From Candidatus Thorarchaeota archaeon (lineage in GTDB: Archaea > Asgardarchaeota > Thorarchaeia > Thorarchaeales > Thorarchaeaceae), in assembly GCA_016840855.1 (NCBI GenBank), contig JAEORO010000024.1, positions 1 to 43,142 on the forward strand: a stretch of 43,142 bases of DNA, read 5' to 3'. The translations under genes and the position numbers were made by a program. The notes beneath the pieces were generated by a model, which saw only the letters and a list, made by a program, of their open reading frames with translations, was not told the origin of the DNA and searched no databases. How positions within the stretch are numbered: position 1 is the stretch's first letter; each line of letters starts with the position of its first letter. Positions 7,973 through 16,843 of this stretch are shown piece after piece.

Positions 7973-8419
7973 TTATGGATATTGAAACCCAGTCCTTCTC
8001 GGACCATACAAACGCTTGATATTAGCTATACCAAATGTTCCTCCTAGAATATATACAGGTGACCATGCAGCTAGTTCTGTATACTCAGGCCAAATTGGGG
8101 GCGGGAAACCATTACTAAGCGCAATACCATTTACAGTCAAGATTATGAAAAAGAAAACTGAGTAGCAAAGATTCACAACTGCCGCCTTTCTTGCGAACGA
8201 GCTTTCGTATGTCTTTAGTATATGACGAGTATCTTGGAAGAGAATGATGACGAAGAACATTGTGAATGCAATAAGTGCTGGATAGGAGAATAGCCAGAAC
8301 AAGATGTAACCAATCAGGATGAGACCAGCATAGATTGCATAGGTAGCAAGTGGATTGAATGGACGACCATGTGATACCACTGGTTTCTTTGCTTCTTCTT
8401 CTTGTGGCTCTTCAGACAT
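7973..8419 (-). CDS. Small polytopic membrane protein (148 aa, four helices)
   Basis: A Glu/Lys-rich cytosolic N-terminus (SEEPQEEEAKK) precedes four hydrophobic segments with short loops; the C-terminus is basic. A TATA-like TTATATGA about 26-32 nt upstream of ATG 8419 supports that start over a GTG at 8431. It converges with the MBL hydrolase gene with only 2 nt between the stops. Unknown function. Confidence 0.6.
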   Translation of the reverse strand: MSEEPQEEEAKKPVVSHGRPFNPLATYAIYAGLILIGYILFWLFSYPALIAFTMFFVIILFQDTRHILKTYESSFARKAAVVNLCYSVFFFIILTVNGIALSNGFPPPIWPEYTELAAWSPVYILGGTFGIANIKRLYGPRRTGFQYP

Positions 8420-8581
8420 CAAAACCCACACACGTTCATTGCATGCAAATCATATAACTAAGTGCTTAGAAGCAAAATATTTCTAGTTCCACATCCACAA
8501 ACCTTACCATGTGAATGTTTTTAACATATGAGAACACACAACAACACAGAACTCGAAAAAATCTAACCGAGTCGATGAATT

Positions 8582-9463
8582 ATGGCCGACGCAATTGAAT
8601 GGACAAACGCCAATCCCGAGGACATCGTTTGGCGTTATCCAGATAATAGAATTGATTGGGGTTCACAGCTAATTGTAATGGAGAACCAAGCTGCCATCTT
8701 CTACCGAGACGGAAAAGCTTTGGATACATTCCTCGCAGGCCGCCACAAATTGACCACAAGTAGCATGCCAGGTCTAGTTGGTTGGTTACAGAAGAAGATC
8801 AAAGGCGATGTCTTTGAAGCCACCTGTGTCTTTATCTCAAGAGGACAATTCCAAGGTAAGTATGGAGGCAGAGGGCAGACAAGTGACTTAGCTCCACTGA
8901 TGTTTCACGGTAACTTCTGGTTCCGTGTCCAGGAGCCAAAGATTTTCGTTCAGGAAGTGGTCGGGAACCAGAATGCCTTCAGTACAAAGAAGGTGAATGA
9001 TTTCCTACGCTCGTTCATGAATGAGAGGATAATAGATGAGTTCGCTCACTACGACCTCCAGGCAGTCTTTACACAACTTGATGAGACATCATTGAAAGTA
9101 AAGACCCAGGTCCGAATGAATTTCGAGAGGATCGGTCTCGAACTTGTTGATTTGAAGTTCGAGGGTATTGATACCACAGAGAAGTTCAGAGAACGTCTGT
9201 TCTGGCTCAAAACTGGTGGTGTCAGTGGCCAGCAGGTCATGGGAGCTGAAACAATCAAGTCTTCTGCAGAGTCACTTGGAAAGAGTCCAGGTGCTGGCTT
9301 CGGAGCTGGCATGGGATTCATGGGAGCTACTGCAGGAATGATGCAGGGCGGACAACAGGGAGGACCAGCTGGGACACCAGCAGGTGCTAAGTTCTGCGCC
9401 AACTGCGGAACTGCGCTGAATGGAGCGAAGTTCTGCCCGAACTGCGGTTCCAAAGTAGGATAG
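8582..9463 (+). CDS. SPFH-domain protein with C-terminal double-CxxC zinc ribbon (YdjI/virion-core-like)
   Basis: Residues about 1-210 form the SPFH-like domain of the family often labelled virion core protein: the opening DIVWRYPDNRIDWGSQLIVMEN, the FxxGRHxLTT segment, a PKIFVQEVVG segment and a long helix ending in KFRERLFWL. A Gly/Met/Gln-rich linker follows, and then a zinc ribbon with C272, C275, C285 and C288. Such proteins oligomerise and are thought to scaffold membranes or protein complexes. The leader contains an ACTCG/CGAGT inverted repeat (8551-8572), and a strong terminator follows the gene, so it is monocistronic. Confidence 0.82.
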   Translation: MADAIEWTNANPEDIVWRYPDNRIDWGSQLIVMENQAAIFYRDGKALDTFLAGRHKLTTSSMPGLVGWLQKKIKGDVFEATCVFISRGQFQGKYGGRGQTSDLAPLMFHGNFWFRVQEPKIFVQEVVGNQNAFSTKKVNDFLRSFMNERIIDEFAHYDLQAVFTQLDETSLKVKTQVRMNFERIGLELVDLKFEGIDTTEKFRERLFWLKTGGVSGQQVMGAETIKSSAESLGKSPGAGFGAGMGFMGATAGMMQGGQQGGPAGTPAGAKFCANCGTALNGAKFCPNCGSKVG

Positions 9464-9474
9464 TATCAACATAT

Positions 9475-9508
9475 GGTTGGGCGTGATGCCCAACCGCTTT
9501 CGTTTTTC
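9475..9508 (+). terminator. Strong hairpin plus T-tract terminator
   Basis: GGTTGGGC (9475-9482) pairs perfectly with GCCCAACC (9488-9495) around a 5-nt loop, followed by a T-rich tail. It lies just downstream of the SPFH gene stop. Confidence 0.7.
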
Positions 9509-9636
9509 GTAATACGTTCACTGGATACTGGGAAATAGATATCTGACTTTCAAAAATCACTGTCCGCGCTAAATATATTGCACCAATGGGAAAAGAGGGT
9601 AGCTTCAAGTGCGACTTTGGATAGGATTGTTTTAGT

Positions 9637-11523
9637 ATGCGGCACAAGTCCAGCTATCATCTCACGGAAACAGATGCACTCACTCTTAGCAGAGCGCACC
9701 GAAAAAGCATGGGCACATTCTATACACCTGAACCCCTAGCCAAGATGATAGCACAGGATGCAATATTTGCGTGGATCTCCGAGAGAGTAGGCAATGCGAT
9801 TCGAAGTCTCGATGACCTTCATAGAATGAGCTCACAAACTCAACAAACTCTACTCAAAGATGTGAGAAAGATCTCTATTCTCGACCCAGCTGTTGGAGAC
9901 GGTGTCTTCCTCAAATCTGCAGGCGAGTGGTTATCAAAGATACACATAGCACTAGGTGATGAAAATCCACACGAAGAGCAAAAAGCCATCATTGTTCGTG
10001 ATTGTCTTTACGGAGTTGACTTGGCAAAAAATGCTGTGAATTCATGCATCCAGAAACTAACAAAGTGGGGGGATATCACTTCTCCCTCAGAAGTATCAAA
10101 CTTCAAGGTTGGAAATAGTCTCGTGGGCTTGGCGCACTCAGCAATCCACGGATTGACTCATGATGAGCTCAACCTCAATCTAGCGAAAATGATGAATTCA
10201 AAAAAAACCAATGAAATCTTGGAGGATCTCAAAGAAACCCTTCCACTCCATTGGCATTTAGCTTTTCCAAATATTTTCTCAGGAAACTCCCCGGGTTTTG
10301 ATATAATCCTTGGAAATCCACCATATGGTAGTATCTTGGGACCCATCGAAAGGAAACATATCTCGAGGACTTACTTCGTTTCAGTAGGAGGTGGCAGAGA
10401 AGGGACATGGAATAGCGCGGCTCACTTTTTAGTGAGAGGAGTTTCTCTACTGAAACCTGGAGGACAACTTGGATTTCTAGTACCTAATAGTTTCTTAAGA
10501 GTCAAGCAGTTTTCGAAAACAAGAGATTTTCTACTAAGCAAAACAAAGCTATGGAAAATTGTTGATGAAGGTAGCCCTTTCGACAGTGTTACACTTGAAA
10601 TGGTCAGTATCTTTTGCGAGAGATTAGAAGCAGCTGAAGATAACAAAATTAGAGTTGAATCTAGGAGACCCGGACTCGAACAGTCGAATGTTGTATCATC
10701 GCGATTGCTTAAGGATAGTAAAGTCTTTCCAATCTATCACGATCAGATATTTTCAAAATTGCTTGAAAGAGGAAAGAAACATCTTCTTGTTGCTGGAAGA
10801 GGGCGAGACATCCCAAAAGCACATGTGAGAATGAAGAAGACATCTAAATTCAAGACACCCTATCTAACAAGTGGGAGAAGTGTCAGACGATATTGTATCA
10901 ACAACAACCATGTACTCTTTGCTGATGATTGGTTCCAAAAAGATTCAGGCATGATGGAATCGTTTCAAAGTGAGTTACTTGTTGCTACGAAAAACTACAG
11001 ATATCCTCGTTGCATAATAAAACCAAAGGGAATGGTACACGGTGGGGGCATAGTCAGAATTACTCCTCTTTATGATAAAGCTGATCTCCAAGTTCTGGGC
11101 TTAATTTTGAATTCTAAGCTCGTAAAACAAATTTGTATTAGATACCTTACTAATTACTCTCAGCTTACTTGCTGTTTGAACACAGGAATCATGGAAGAGA
11201 TACCACTTGTTCTACCTGAGCGACCACAGGTGTACAAAGAGCTGTTCAATGCATTAAGTAGGTTATATTCTAGGAAAGAGCACAATCAGAATTTGGAGTT
11301 CATCCTAGCGCTTGAAAGACTTGCAGACGCGCTAGTCTATTCATTATATTTTGGAGATGGAGATCTTGAACAACAGGTTTACGCAAGCACATATAATCTC
11401 TCTATCACTGCTCAAGAACCAGATATTATCAAGATGATCGAGGAGATTAATAGTAACCCTATTATTAGAGATCTAGAACATCTTAGTGAATTCCCTGCAG
11501 TAACAAAACTTCTTAGATACTGA
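9637..11523 (+). CDS. Orphan N6-adenine DNA methyltransferase (Eco57I/TaqI-like)
   Basis: 628 residues. Motif X-like GTFYTP at 26-31, SAM-binding motif I DPAVGDG at 83-89, and the catalytic NPPY motif IV at 227-230 identify a gamma-class N6-adenine methyltransferase. The C-terminal half (about 380-600) resembles a TaqI-type target-recognition domain. Nothing like an N-terminal PD-(D/E)XK nuclease of type IIG enzymes is present, and no restriction endonuclease or BREX/DISARM gene lies nearby, so it looks solitary. A TATA-like TAAATATATT lies about 65 nt upstream. It could be a host-epigenetic enzyme or a relic of a restriction system. Confidence 0.85.
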   Translation: MRHKSSYHLTETDALTLSRAHRKSMGTFYTPEPLAKMIAQDAIFAWISERVGNAIRSLDDLHRMSSQTQQTLLKDVRKISILDPAVGDGVFLKSAGEWLSKIHIALGDENPHEEQKAIIVRDCLYGVDLAKNAVNSCIQKLTKWGDITSPSEVSNFKVGNSLVGLAHSAIHGLTHDELNLNLAKMMNSKKTNEILEDLKETLPLHWHLAFPNIFSGNSPGFDIILGNPPYGSILGPIERKHISRTYFVSVGGGREGTWNSAAHFLVRGVSLLKPGGQLGFLVPNSFLRVKQFSKTRDFLLSKTKLWKIVDEGSPFDSVTLEMVSIFCERLEAAEDNKIRVESRRPGLEQSNVVSSRLLKDSKVFPIYHDQIFSKLLERGKKHLLVAGRGRDIPKAHVRMKKTSKFKTPYLTSGRSVRRYCINNNHVLFADDWFQKDSGMMESFQSELLVATKNYRYPRCIIKPKGMVHGGGIVRITPLYDKADLQVLGLILNSKLVKQICIRYLTNYSQLTCCLNTGIMEEIPLVLPERPQVYKELFNALSRLYSRKEHNQNLEFILALERLADALVYSLYFGDGDLEQQVYASTYNLSITAQEPDIIKMIEEINSNPIIRDLEHLSEFPAVTKLLRY

Positions 11524-11563
11524 TGCTTAAATACGTGTACACCGAAACCCATCTGGACCAAGA

Positions 11564-12184
11564 ATGGACGAGGATAATTCGAAATCAGAGGACATGGCCA
11601 CAGAACTTATCGATGCCATTGATGATGCCGCTGATGATGAGATTGATGCCAAAGATGGACTTACAAAGAAAGAGCGAGAGATTGAAGTTAGTAGAGGATC
11701 GGAACGTCAAAGGAAAGCACAGGAATTAAGAAAACAATTACGTAAACGTCAGCTCGGACTACTCACCTATCGATGGCCAGCAGCCATATTGATCATCGGC
11801 GGGATTTTAGCTATCTCAACGGAATTCTTGCAGGTGATGGTTCGCGAAACCGGAGTACCTTCTGAAATTGGTTTTGACACCTATTTTGAAGCTGTCTTTA
11901 TTTCAGGTGGAGGAATATTCTTCCTATTTCCATTAATCACTGGAATATTCATGATAGTATTGAGTTATTTCTCCTACACAAACCCAAAAGCGACTTGGTT
12001 GGCGATTATTCCAGCAGCTATGCTTGTTATGTCCGGAGGCTATGTCTTTTTCCTAGTTACTTTCGCAGTGACTGTTCAACCTGAATTAGCGGGGTTGATT
12101 TATGCAACACCTACGGCAATATCCATGATTATTGCAGGAATATTAGCACTCCTAGCAATTGCTATGAAGGAGAAAGAAGACTAG
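11564..12184 (+). CDS. Membrane protein with long acidic/charged cytosolic N-terminus (206 aa)
   Basis: The first 65 residues are strongly charged: an Asp/Glu-rich part (AIDDAADDEIDAKD) and then a Lys/Arg-rich helical part that may be coiled-coil. About four membrane helices fill residues 68-200. A TATA-like CTTAAATAC at about 11525-11533 lies some 35 nt before the ATG. No family recognised. The 3' end overlaps the convergent AK6-like gene by 4 nt. Confidence 0.65.
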   Translation: MDEDNSKSEDMATELIDAIDDAADDEIDAKDGLTKKEREIEVSRGSERQRKAQELRKQLRKRQLGLLTYRWPAAILIIGGILAISTEFLQVMVRETGVPSEIGFDTYFEAVFISGGGIFFLFPLITGIFMIVLSYFSYTNPKATWLAIIPAAMLVMSGGYVFFLVTFAVTVQPELAGLIYATPTAISMIIAGILALLAIAMKEKED

Positions 12185-12750
12185 TCAGTAAGAAATTCAT
12201 CAAGTCGGCTTTCATCTTCAAGCATAGTCATCCAGTCAATTCGAGTCGGTGAAGATTTGTGCTTCATCAACTCTTCAATCTTTTCCACAGTTTGGGGTGC
12301 GCTTAGTTCTGATGTATCTATTTCGAAGACCTTAGATTCACCAAAGGAGTCAATTGCATCCATCTGACATACTCCGATGACTTCAGCTTCAACATTCTCA
12401 ATCACTTTTTCACGCGGGTATTTTCGTTTAGCTAGACGGTCCCTTAGTATTTCAGGATGTGTTCTTAGAATGAAGACCCACTGAACAGAGGAACTAGGAA
12501 CTAGATCTATGTAGTGTCCTTCAATGACTATTCTTCTACTCCGGTCATCAGTTAAATCAAGGAGAGCTTCAACGAGGCAGTCCTCATTAATAATGCCAGT
12601 ATTGCGTGCTTTGTCCTCTGCAGTTACACACCCAGATTCATCAGCAAACTCACCTAAGGAGATAACTTCCACACTTAACCTGCTTGCGAGTATCTTCGCA
12701 ACAACTGTCTTCCCAGTTCCAGGCGACCCACCTACAAGTATGACGGACAT
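12181..12750 (-). CDS. Fap7/hCINAP (AK6)-type adenylate kinase-like NTPase
   Basis: 189 residues opening with the P-loop GGSPGTGKT (residues 7-15). They include an EGHYIDLVP segment and a lid-like RDRLAKRKYPREKVIENVEAE region, the signature of the archaeal/eukaryotic AK6 family. These are adenylate kinase/ATPase proteins that act in small-subunit (18S/16S) ribosome maturation. The frame extends to 12864, but the added residues do not fit the family. ATG 12750 places the P-loop at the correct distance and has GGAG (12761-12758) 7 nt upstream. The divergent neighbour is a RimI-like acetyltransferase. Confidence 0.85.
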   Translation of the reverse strand: MSVILVGGSPGTGKTVVAKILASRLSVEVISLGEFADESGCVTAEDKARNTGIINEDCLVEALLDLTDDRSRRIVIEGHYIDLVPSSSVQWVFILRTHPEILRDRLAKRKYPREKVIENVEAEVIGVCQMDAIDSFGESKVFEIDTSELSAPQTVEKIEELMKHKSSPTRIDWMTMLEDESRLDEFLTD

Positions 12751-12850
12751 GCGCATGCTCCGAATCATATCCAAGATAAGCTTTAGGTAAGCAACAAGAA
12801 ATCCACTTGCATAAGCAATAAAAGATGAATGAAGTTTGAATTGTACAGAC

Positions 12851-13357
12851 ATGAATGAGTCCATTAATATCCGTCAATTTCATCCAGATGATATCAGAGA
12901 GGTAGTTTCAATTAATCAGCGATGCCTACCTGAGAATTATCCAGATCAGTTCTTCATGGGACTCTATTATCACGCACCTAAGGCATTCTGTGTTGCTGAA
13001 TACGATGGTGAGGTAGTTGGGTACATTATGTGCAGGATTGAAAGGGGAATCTCTGGATTTGGACGGATGCCAGCCAAGAAGGGGCATATTGTTTCTGTCG
13101 CGGTACTCAAGTCTATGAGGCATAAAGGAATTGGAACTGCTCTTATTAGCGCAGGAATGGAGGGTATGAAGGGCTATGGAGCCAGTGAATTTTTCCTAGA
13201 AGTGCGAAAAACGAATGAGGATGCAATTGGTGTCTATGAAAAACTAGGTTATTCAGTCCGTCGCGTTTTGAGGGGATATTATCGCGATGGCGAAGATGCA
13301 TATTTGATGATTAAGAAAGATGACAGCACCTCAGAGGATGGATCTGCGGATGTCTGA
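12851..13357 (+). CDS. RimI/Ard1 (Naa10-like) N-terminal protein acetyltransferase
   Basis: A single GNAT domain: IRQFHPDDIREV at the start, VVGYIMCRIE (beta-4), the HIVSVAVLKSMRHKGIGTAL acetyl-CoA loop and a C-terminal VYEKLGYSV...YYRDGEDAYLM segment. All follow the archaeal Ard1/RimI pattern, including the YY-GEDAY ending. It would acetylate N-termini of proteins, possibly ribosomal. ATG 12851 is chosen over a TTG at 12836 because the latter adds residues not expected in the family. Its last 8 nt overlap the start of the DUF89 gene, implying translational coupling. Confidence 0.85.
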   Translation: MNESINIRQFHPDDIREVVSINQRCLPENYPDQFFMGLYYHAPKAFCVAEYDGEVVGYIMCRIERGISGFGRMPAKKGHIVSVAVLKSMRHKGIGTALISAGMEGMKGYGASEFFLEVRKTNEDAIGVYEKLGYSVRRVLRGYYRDGEDAYLMIKKDDSTSEDGSADV

Positions 13358-14267
13358 CCGAATTGTGGTCCCACTCATTCCGGAATGCTCCGCATGTATT
13401 GCTAACAGTCTCAAAACATTGATTCCAAATCTCACAGAAGATGAGGAAGAGCAGAAAAAGCTGTTCTCATTTGCTTTCAAACGAATATCAGAGGGATTTG
13501 AAAAAAGACTCCCTCCAATACTTTTGTCAATTCAGCTCTATCAAGAGTTATACAAGATGAAGGGAGTAAATGACCCATATTATAACATCAAGAAACTAAG
13601 TACGGATTCAGCAATCAATGCATTGCCAATAATTGAGAAGAAGATAGACAATCTTGATGGATATGACAGGTTGCGGGCTTGTTTGGCAGCATCCATCACG
13701 GGTAATGTCATCGACTTCAACACAGCTGAGCACAGACCCAATCTTGACACCTTAGTGGATGTGTTTGATACCATACTCGCACAAGGATTCGCTATTGATG
13801 ATTCAGCTCAACTATGGAGGTCCTTGACCGCAAGAAAGGGAGAACTTCTTTTCATTGCAGATAATGCAGGCGAGGTCATTCTAGACATTCCACTCCTCAG
13901 ACTATTGAGGGATCTCAAGTGGCACACAACATTTGTGGTGAAAGGTAAAGCTATGATTAACGACGCAACTGAAGATGATGTGCGAGGAACCGAGATTGAG
14001 CAGCTAACGACTATTACAACCAGTGGTGCATGGGCACATGGTGTCCCAATTCAATATGTTAGCCAAGAGTTCCTTCAATTAGTGTCTGAGAGCGACATTA
14101 TCATCTCGAAAGGGCAAGCAAACATCGAGACTGTTCCCGAGATACAAGAGAAGACAGGCGTTGAAACATATTATATTACAAAAGCAAAGTGCTCTCATAT
14201 CTCTCAAGCAATTGGTGCAAACCGGGGAGACAATGTGATTCTGCGACGACCTAAAATTGCCGCTTAA
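13350..14267 (+). CDS. DUF89/ARMT1-like damage-control phosphatase
   Basis: 305 residues of the archaeal DUF89 type: CxxC at residues 13-16 (PECSAC), GNVIDF near 118, DNAGE at 171-175, KGKAMINDAT at 198-207, and a later SKGQANIE segment. These Asp/Asn residues bind the metal in the family, which hydrolyses damaged or reactive phosphometabolites. The frame is open from 13320, but ATG 13350 gives the usual family start and has GAGGAT about 10 nt upstream. It overlaps the acetyltransferase stop, so the two are co-translated. Confidence 0.85.
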   Translation: MSDRIVVPLIPECSACIANSLKTLIPNLTEDEEEQKKLFSFAFKRISEGFEKRLPPILLSIQLYQELYKMKGVNDPYYNIKKLSTDSAINALPIIEKKIDNLDGYDRLRACLAASITGNVIDFNTAEHRPNLDTLVDVFDTILAQGFAIDDSAQLWRSLTARKGELLFIADNAGEVILDIPLLRLLRDLKWHTTFVVKGKAMINDATEDDVRGTEIEQLTTITTSGAWAHGVPIQYVSQEFLQLVSESDIIISKGQANIETVPEIQEKTGVETYYITKAKCSHISQAIGANRGDNVILRRPKIAA

Positions 14268-14273
14268 AAGCAA

Positions 14274-14285
14274 CGTTTAAAAACG
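14274..14285 (+). promoter_or_regulatory. TATA box embedded in the palindrome CGTTT-AA-AAACG upstream of the thermosome gene
   Basis: The 12-bp sequence CGTTTAAAAACG contains a TTTAAAAA TATA-like core and is a perfect palindrome with a 2-nt centre. It lies about 100 nt before the thermosome ATG, so a leader of roughly 80 nt is expected. A symmetric element over a TATA box could be an operator, but it may be chance. Confidence 0.35.
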
Positions 14286-14386
14286 AAAGATTCCGCGAAG
14301 TGCATGTACAGTTTTCTTGAACTGGTCGGAATCAGTCAGTATTATGTCAACTGGCGAATTTGACCAGGAAAGGGAGGAACTAATTG

Positions 14387-16027
14387 ATGAGTCAACAAGT
14401 ACCGGTTATAGTTCTAAAAGAAGACACCGAGAGAACACGTGGTCGTGATGCTCAGAGAAATAATATCATGGCCGCAATTGTGATTGCTGAAGCAGTAAAG
14501 TCCGCTCTTGGGCCCAAGGGTATGGACAAAATGCTCGTTGATAGTTTCGGTGATATTACAGTCAGCAACGATGGAGCGACAATCTTGAAAGAGATGGATG
14601 TTGCCCACCCCGCTGCTAAGATGGTGATTGAGGTCGCCAAGACCGTGGATTCTGAGGTTGGAGATGGTACGACTACTGCAGCCATTCTCACTGGCGATCT
14701 ATTGAAACAGGCTGAAACTCTACTTGACCAGAAAATCCATCCAACCACGATAATCAGTGGTTACAGAAAAGCAACACAGAAGGCTTTGGAGGTCATTGAG
14801 TCAGTCGAAGAGAAAGTGGACACAACAGATAAGGACTACAAGAAAATCCTCACTGATGTTGCGAAGACTTCAATGTCAAGTAAGTTTGTTGCTGGTTCAA
14901 GAGATGTACTAGCCAAAATTGTGGTTGATGCAGTCTTAGCAGTTGCAAAAGACCTGCCGGATGGCGAAGAACTAGATATTGAAAACATTCCGCGACAGAA
15001 ACAAGAAGGAATGCCTGTTGATAGAACTGAACTCGTAAAGGGTCTTGTTCTCGACAAAGAGATTGTTCACGCTGGAATGCCAAAGAGGATTGAGAATGCC
15101 AAGATTGCCCTATTGGAAGCAGCTCTTGAGGTGACCAAAACAGAGTTCGATGCCAAGATCTCAATAACTGCTCCAAGCTCCATGCAAAGCTTCCTGGATG
15201 AGGAAGAACGCATGCTAAAGAGCATGGTAGATAAGATTGTTGAATCTGGAGCAAACGTGGTCATTGCACAAAAGGGCATTGATGATGTTGTTCAGCATTA
15301 CCTAGCAAAAGAAGGCATCATGGCTGTCAGAAGAATAAAGAAGTCAGATGTTGAGCGTGTCCACAAGACTACAGGTGCAACAATTGTTTCCAAGATTCAG
15401 AACCTGACAGCAGCAGACTTGGGTACCGCAAAGCTCATTGAGCAAAGAGTTGTGGGAGATGACAAAATGCTGTTCGTCGAAGGCACACCTAAGTCAAGTG
15501 TTGTCACACTTCTTGTCAGGGGTGGAACTGACCACATTGTCGATGAGGTTGACCGTGCTTTGAACGATGCCCTCTATGTTGTTAGAGATGTGATCATGCA
15601 TCCTGCAGTAACATATGGTGGTGGTGCATTAGCTGCAGAGATTTCAAAACAACTTAGGGACTATTCATCAACTCTTGAAGGTCGTGAGCAGTACGCAGTC
15701 AACGCCTACGCAGATGCCATTGAGTCATTACCAAACACCCTAGCAGAAAATGCAGGACTGGACCCTATTGATGTGATTGTCGACCTAAGGAAGGCTCATA
15801 CAGAAGGGAAAATGTATCATGGAATCAACATTACAAAGGGCAAAGTAGATGATATGAAAGCTGCACGTGTTGTTGAGGCAGCTGTGGTCAATCGGCAGAT
15901 TGTTATGTCAGCAGCTGAGGCAGCACAGATGATTCTAAAGATCGATGACGTCATCAGCTCCAAAGGCACTCCCGGCATGGGTGGTGGACCTGGCGGAGAT
16001 GCTGGCGACATGGGCGACGACGAATAG
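14387..16027 (+). CDS. Thermosome (group II chaperonin) subunit
   Basis: 546 residues covering a full chaperonin. The equatorial N-terminus has GPKGMDKMLVD and VSNDGATIL, then GDGTTTAAIL (ATP/Mg site). The apical domain contains the helical protrusion region typical of built-in-lid chaperonins, and the C-terminal equatorial half has the GGGALAAEISKQLR and AGLDPIDVI signatures. It ends in a Gly/Met/Asp-rich tail. It forms the double-ring ATP-driven protein-folding cage in the cytosol. A GGAGG ribosome site lies about 10 nt before ATG 14387; an in-frame TTG at 14384 precedes it. The Rpo6 fusion gene follows after 36 nt, suggesting co-transcription. Confidence 0.96.
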   Translation: MSQQVPVIVLKEDTERTRGRDAQRNNIMAAIVIAEAVKSALGPKGMDKMLVDSFGDITVSNDGATILKEMDVAHPAAKMVIEVAKTVDSEVGDGTTTAAILTGDLLKQAETLLDQKIHPTTIISGYRKATQKALEVIESVEEKVDTTDKDYKKILTDVAKTSMSSKFVAGSRDVLAKIVVDAVLAVAKDLPDGEELDIENIPRQKQEGMPVDRTELVKGLVLDKEIVHAGMPKRIENAKIALLEAALEVTKTEFDAKISITAPSSMQSFLDEEERMLKSMVDKIVESGANVVIAQKGIDDVVQHYLAKEGIMAVRRIKKSDVERVHKTTGATIVSKIQNLTAADLGTAKLIEQRVVGDDKMLFVEGTPKSSVVTLLVRGGTDHIVDEVDRALNDALYVVRDVIMHPAVTYGGGALAAEISKQLRDYSSTLEGREQYAVNAYADAIESLPNTLAENAGLDPIDVIVDLRKAHTEGKMYHGINITKGKVDDMKAARVVEAAVVNRQIVMSAAEAAQMILKIDDVISSKGTPGMGGGPGGDAGDMGDDE

Positions 16028-16063
16028 AAAGAGTCAAACGTAGAACGAAATCAGGTGTAGCAC

Positions 16064-16744
16064 ATGTCAGAAGGCTCTGAACAACCCAAAAAAGAAGAAA
16101 ATGAGGCTGATGAATCAGATGAGCCAACCCTAGAAGAGGTCGTGGCTCTCTTGACCAACATACCAGGGGTCGGTCCAAAGACTGCAGAAAAACTTGCAGC
16201 TGCGGGCTTTGACACTTTGGAGAAAGTTGTGAAAGCTGATAAAGAAGTTCTTGCGGCCGCTGTTGCGGGACTGAGTGTAGCAAAGGCAGAAGCCACGATA
16301 GCTGATGCAGCCGATCTTCTGGAGAAGGTCAAGTCCGGAGCCATTGATTTGACTGGCAAATCGAAGTCGAAGAGGAAAAAAGCTCCTGAACCTGAACCAG
16401 ATAGACACGAGCTTGAACCTATCGCTGCTGTCGCTAAGGCTGAGGAACGTAAGAGACTCATGACTGGTTACGAAGAAGAGAAGTCTGCGATGGGGATTCC
16501 GGTTGGTCCTAAGTGGCTAACTAAATTCGAAAAAGCCAGAATCATTGGTGCGCGAGCCCTTCAGATTTCCATGGGCGCTCCTGTGTTGATCGATATGAAA
16601 ACAGCACCAAAGGGACGCTTTGGTTTTGCAGAAGCGGAACTCAAAGCTGGAGTTCTACCTATGACAGTTCGTAGGACTCTTCCTACAGGCGAGAGTCACG
16701 ACATACCATTGTCAATACTCTTGAAGCATACGAGGTTGGACTAG
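16064..16744 (+). CDS. rpo6: RNA polymerase subunit Rpo6 (RpoK/RPB6) with N-terminal helix-hairpin-helix domain
   Basis: 226 residues in three parts. Residues 1-21 are acidic. Residues 22-90 form a tandem HhH domain with [12 protein letters not shown] (33-44) and [12 protein letters not shown], closely like the N-terminal domain of RadA. After a Lys-rich linker (99-106), residues 151-222 are a complete Rpo6/omega-like domain with [20 protein letters not shown] and [13 protein letters not shown]. Ordinary archaeal Rpo6 is only about 55-90 residues, so this is a fusion. The acidic N-terminus recalls eukaryotic RPB6. The Rpo6 part would clamp the largest polymerase subunit; the HhH part probably binds DNA. 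It follows the thermosome gene by 36 nt. Confidence 0.9.
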   Translation: MSEGSEQPKKEENEADESDEPTLEEVVALLTNIPGVGPKTAEKLAAAGFDTLEKVVKADKEVLAAAVAGLSVAKAEATIADAADLLEKVKSGAIDLTGKSKSKRKKAPEPEPDRHELEPIAAVAKAEERKRLMTGYEEEKSAMGIPVGPKWLTKFEKARIIGARALQISMGAPVLIDMKTAPKGRFGFAEAELKAGVLPMTVRRTLPTGESHDIPLSILLKHTRLD

Positions 16745-16843
16745 TTCCAACTTCGCTTCTCATTTTATTTTGAGCTGTCACATTGTGCAATCATACGACG
16801 TCTTAAAAGCAAGTCAATCTAGACGTATATTTCCTAGTGGTGA

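Noticed and set aside
9049..9453. 134-aa minus-strand ORF opposite the SPFH gene
   Set aside because: It is antisense to the Gly/Met linker and zinc ribbon of the real gene; its composition is a shadow of that codon use.
14343..14500. ATG in the thermosome leader opening an out-of-frame ORF over the thermosome start
   Set aside because: It has no ribosome site and runs deep into the thermosome gene in another frame, so it looks like chance.
14850..15254. Long minus-strand ORFs opposite the thermosome gene
   Set aside because: They are Gln/Leu- or Ser-rich shadows of the biased codon use in the highly expressed thermosome gene and lack start signals.
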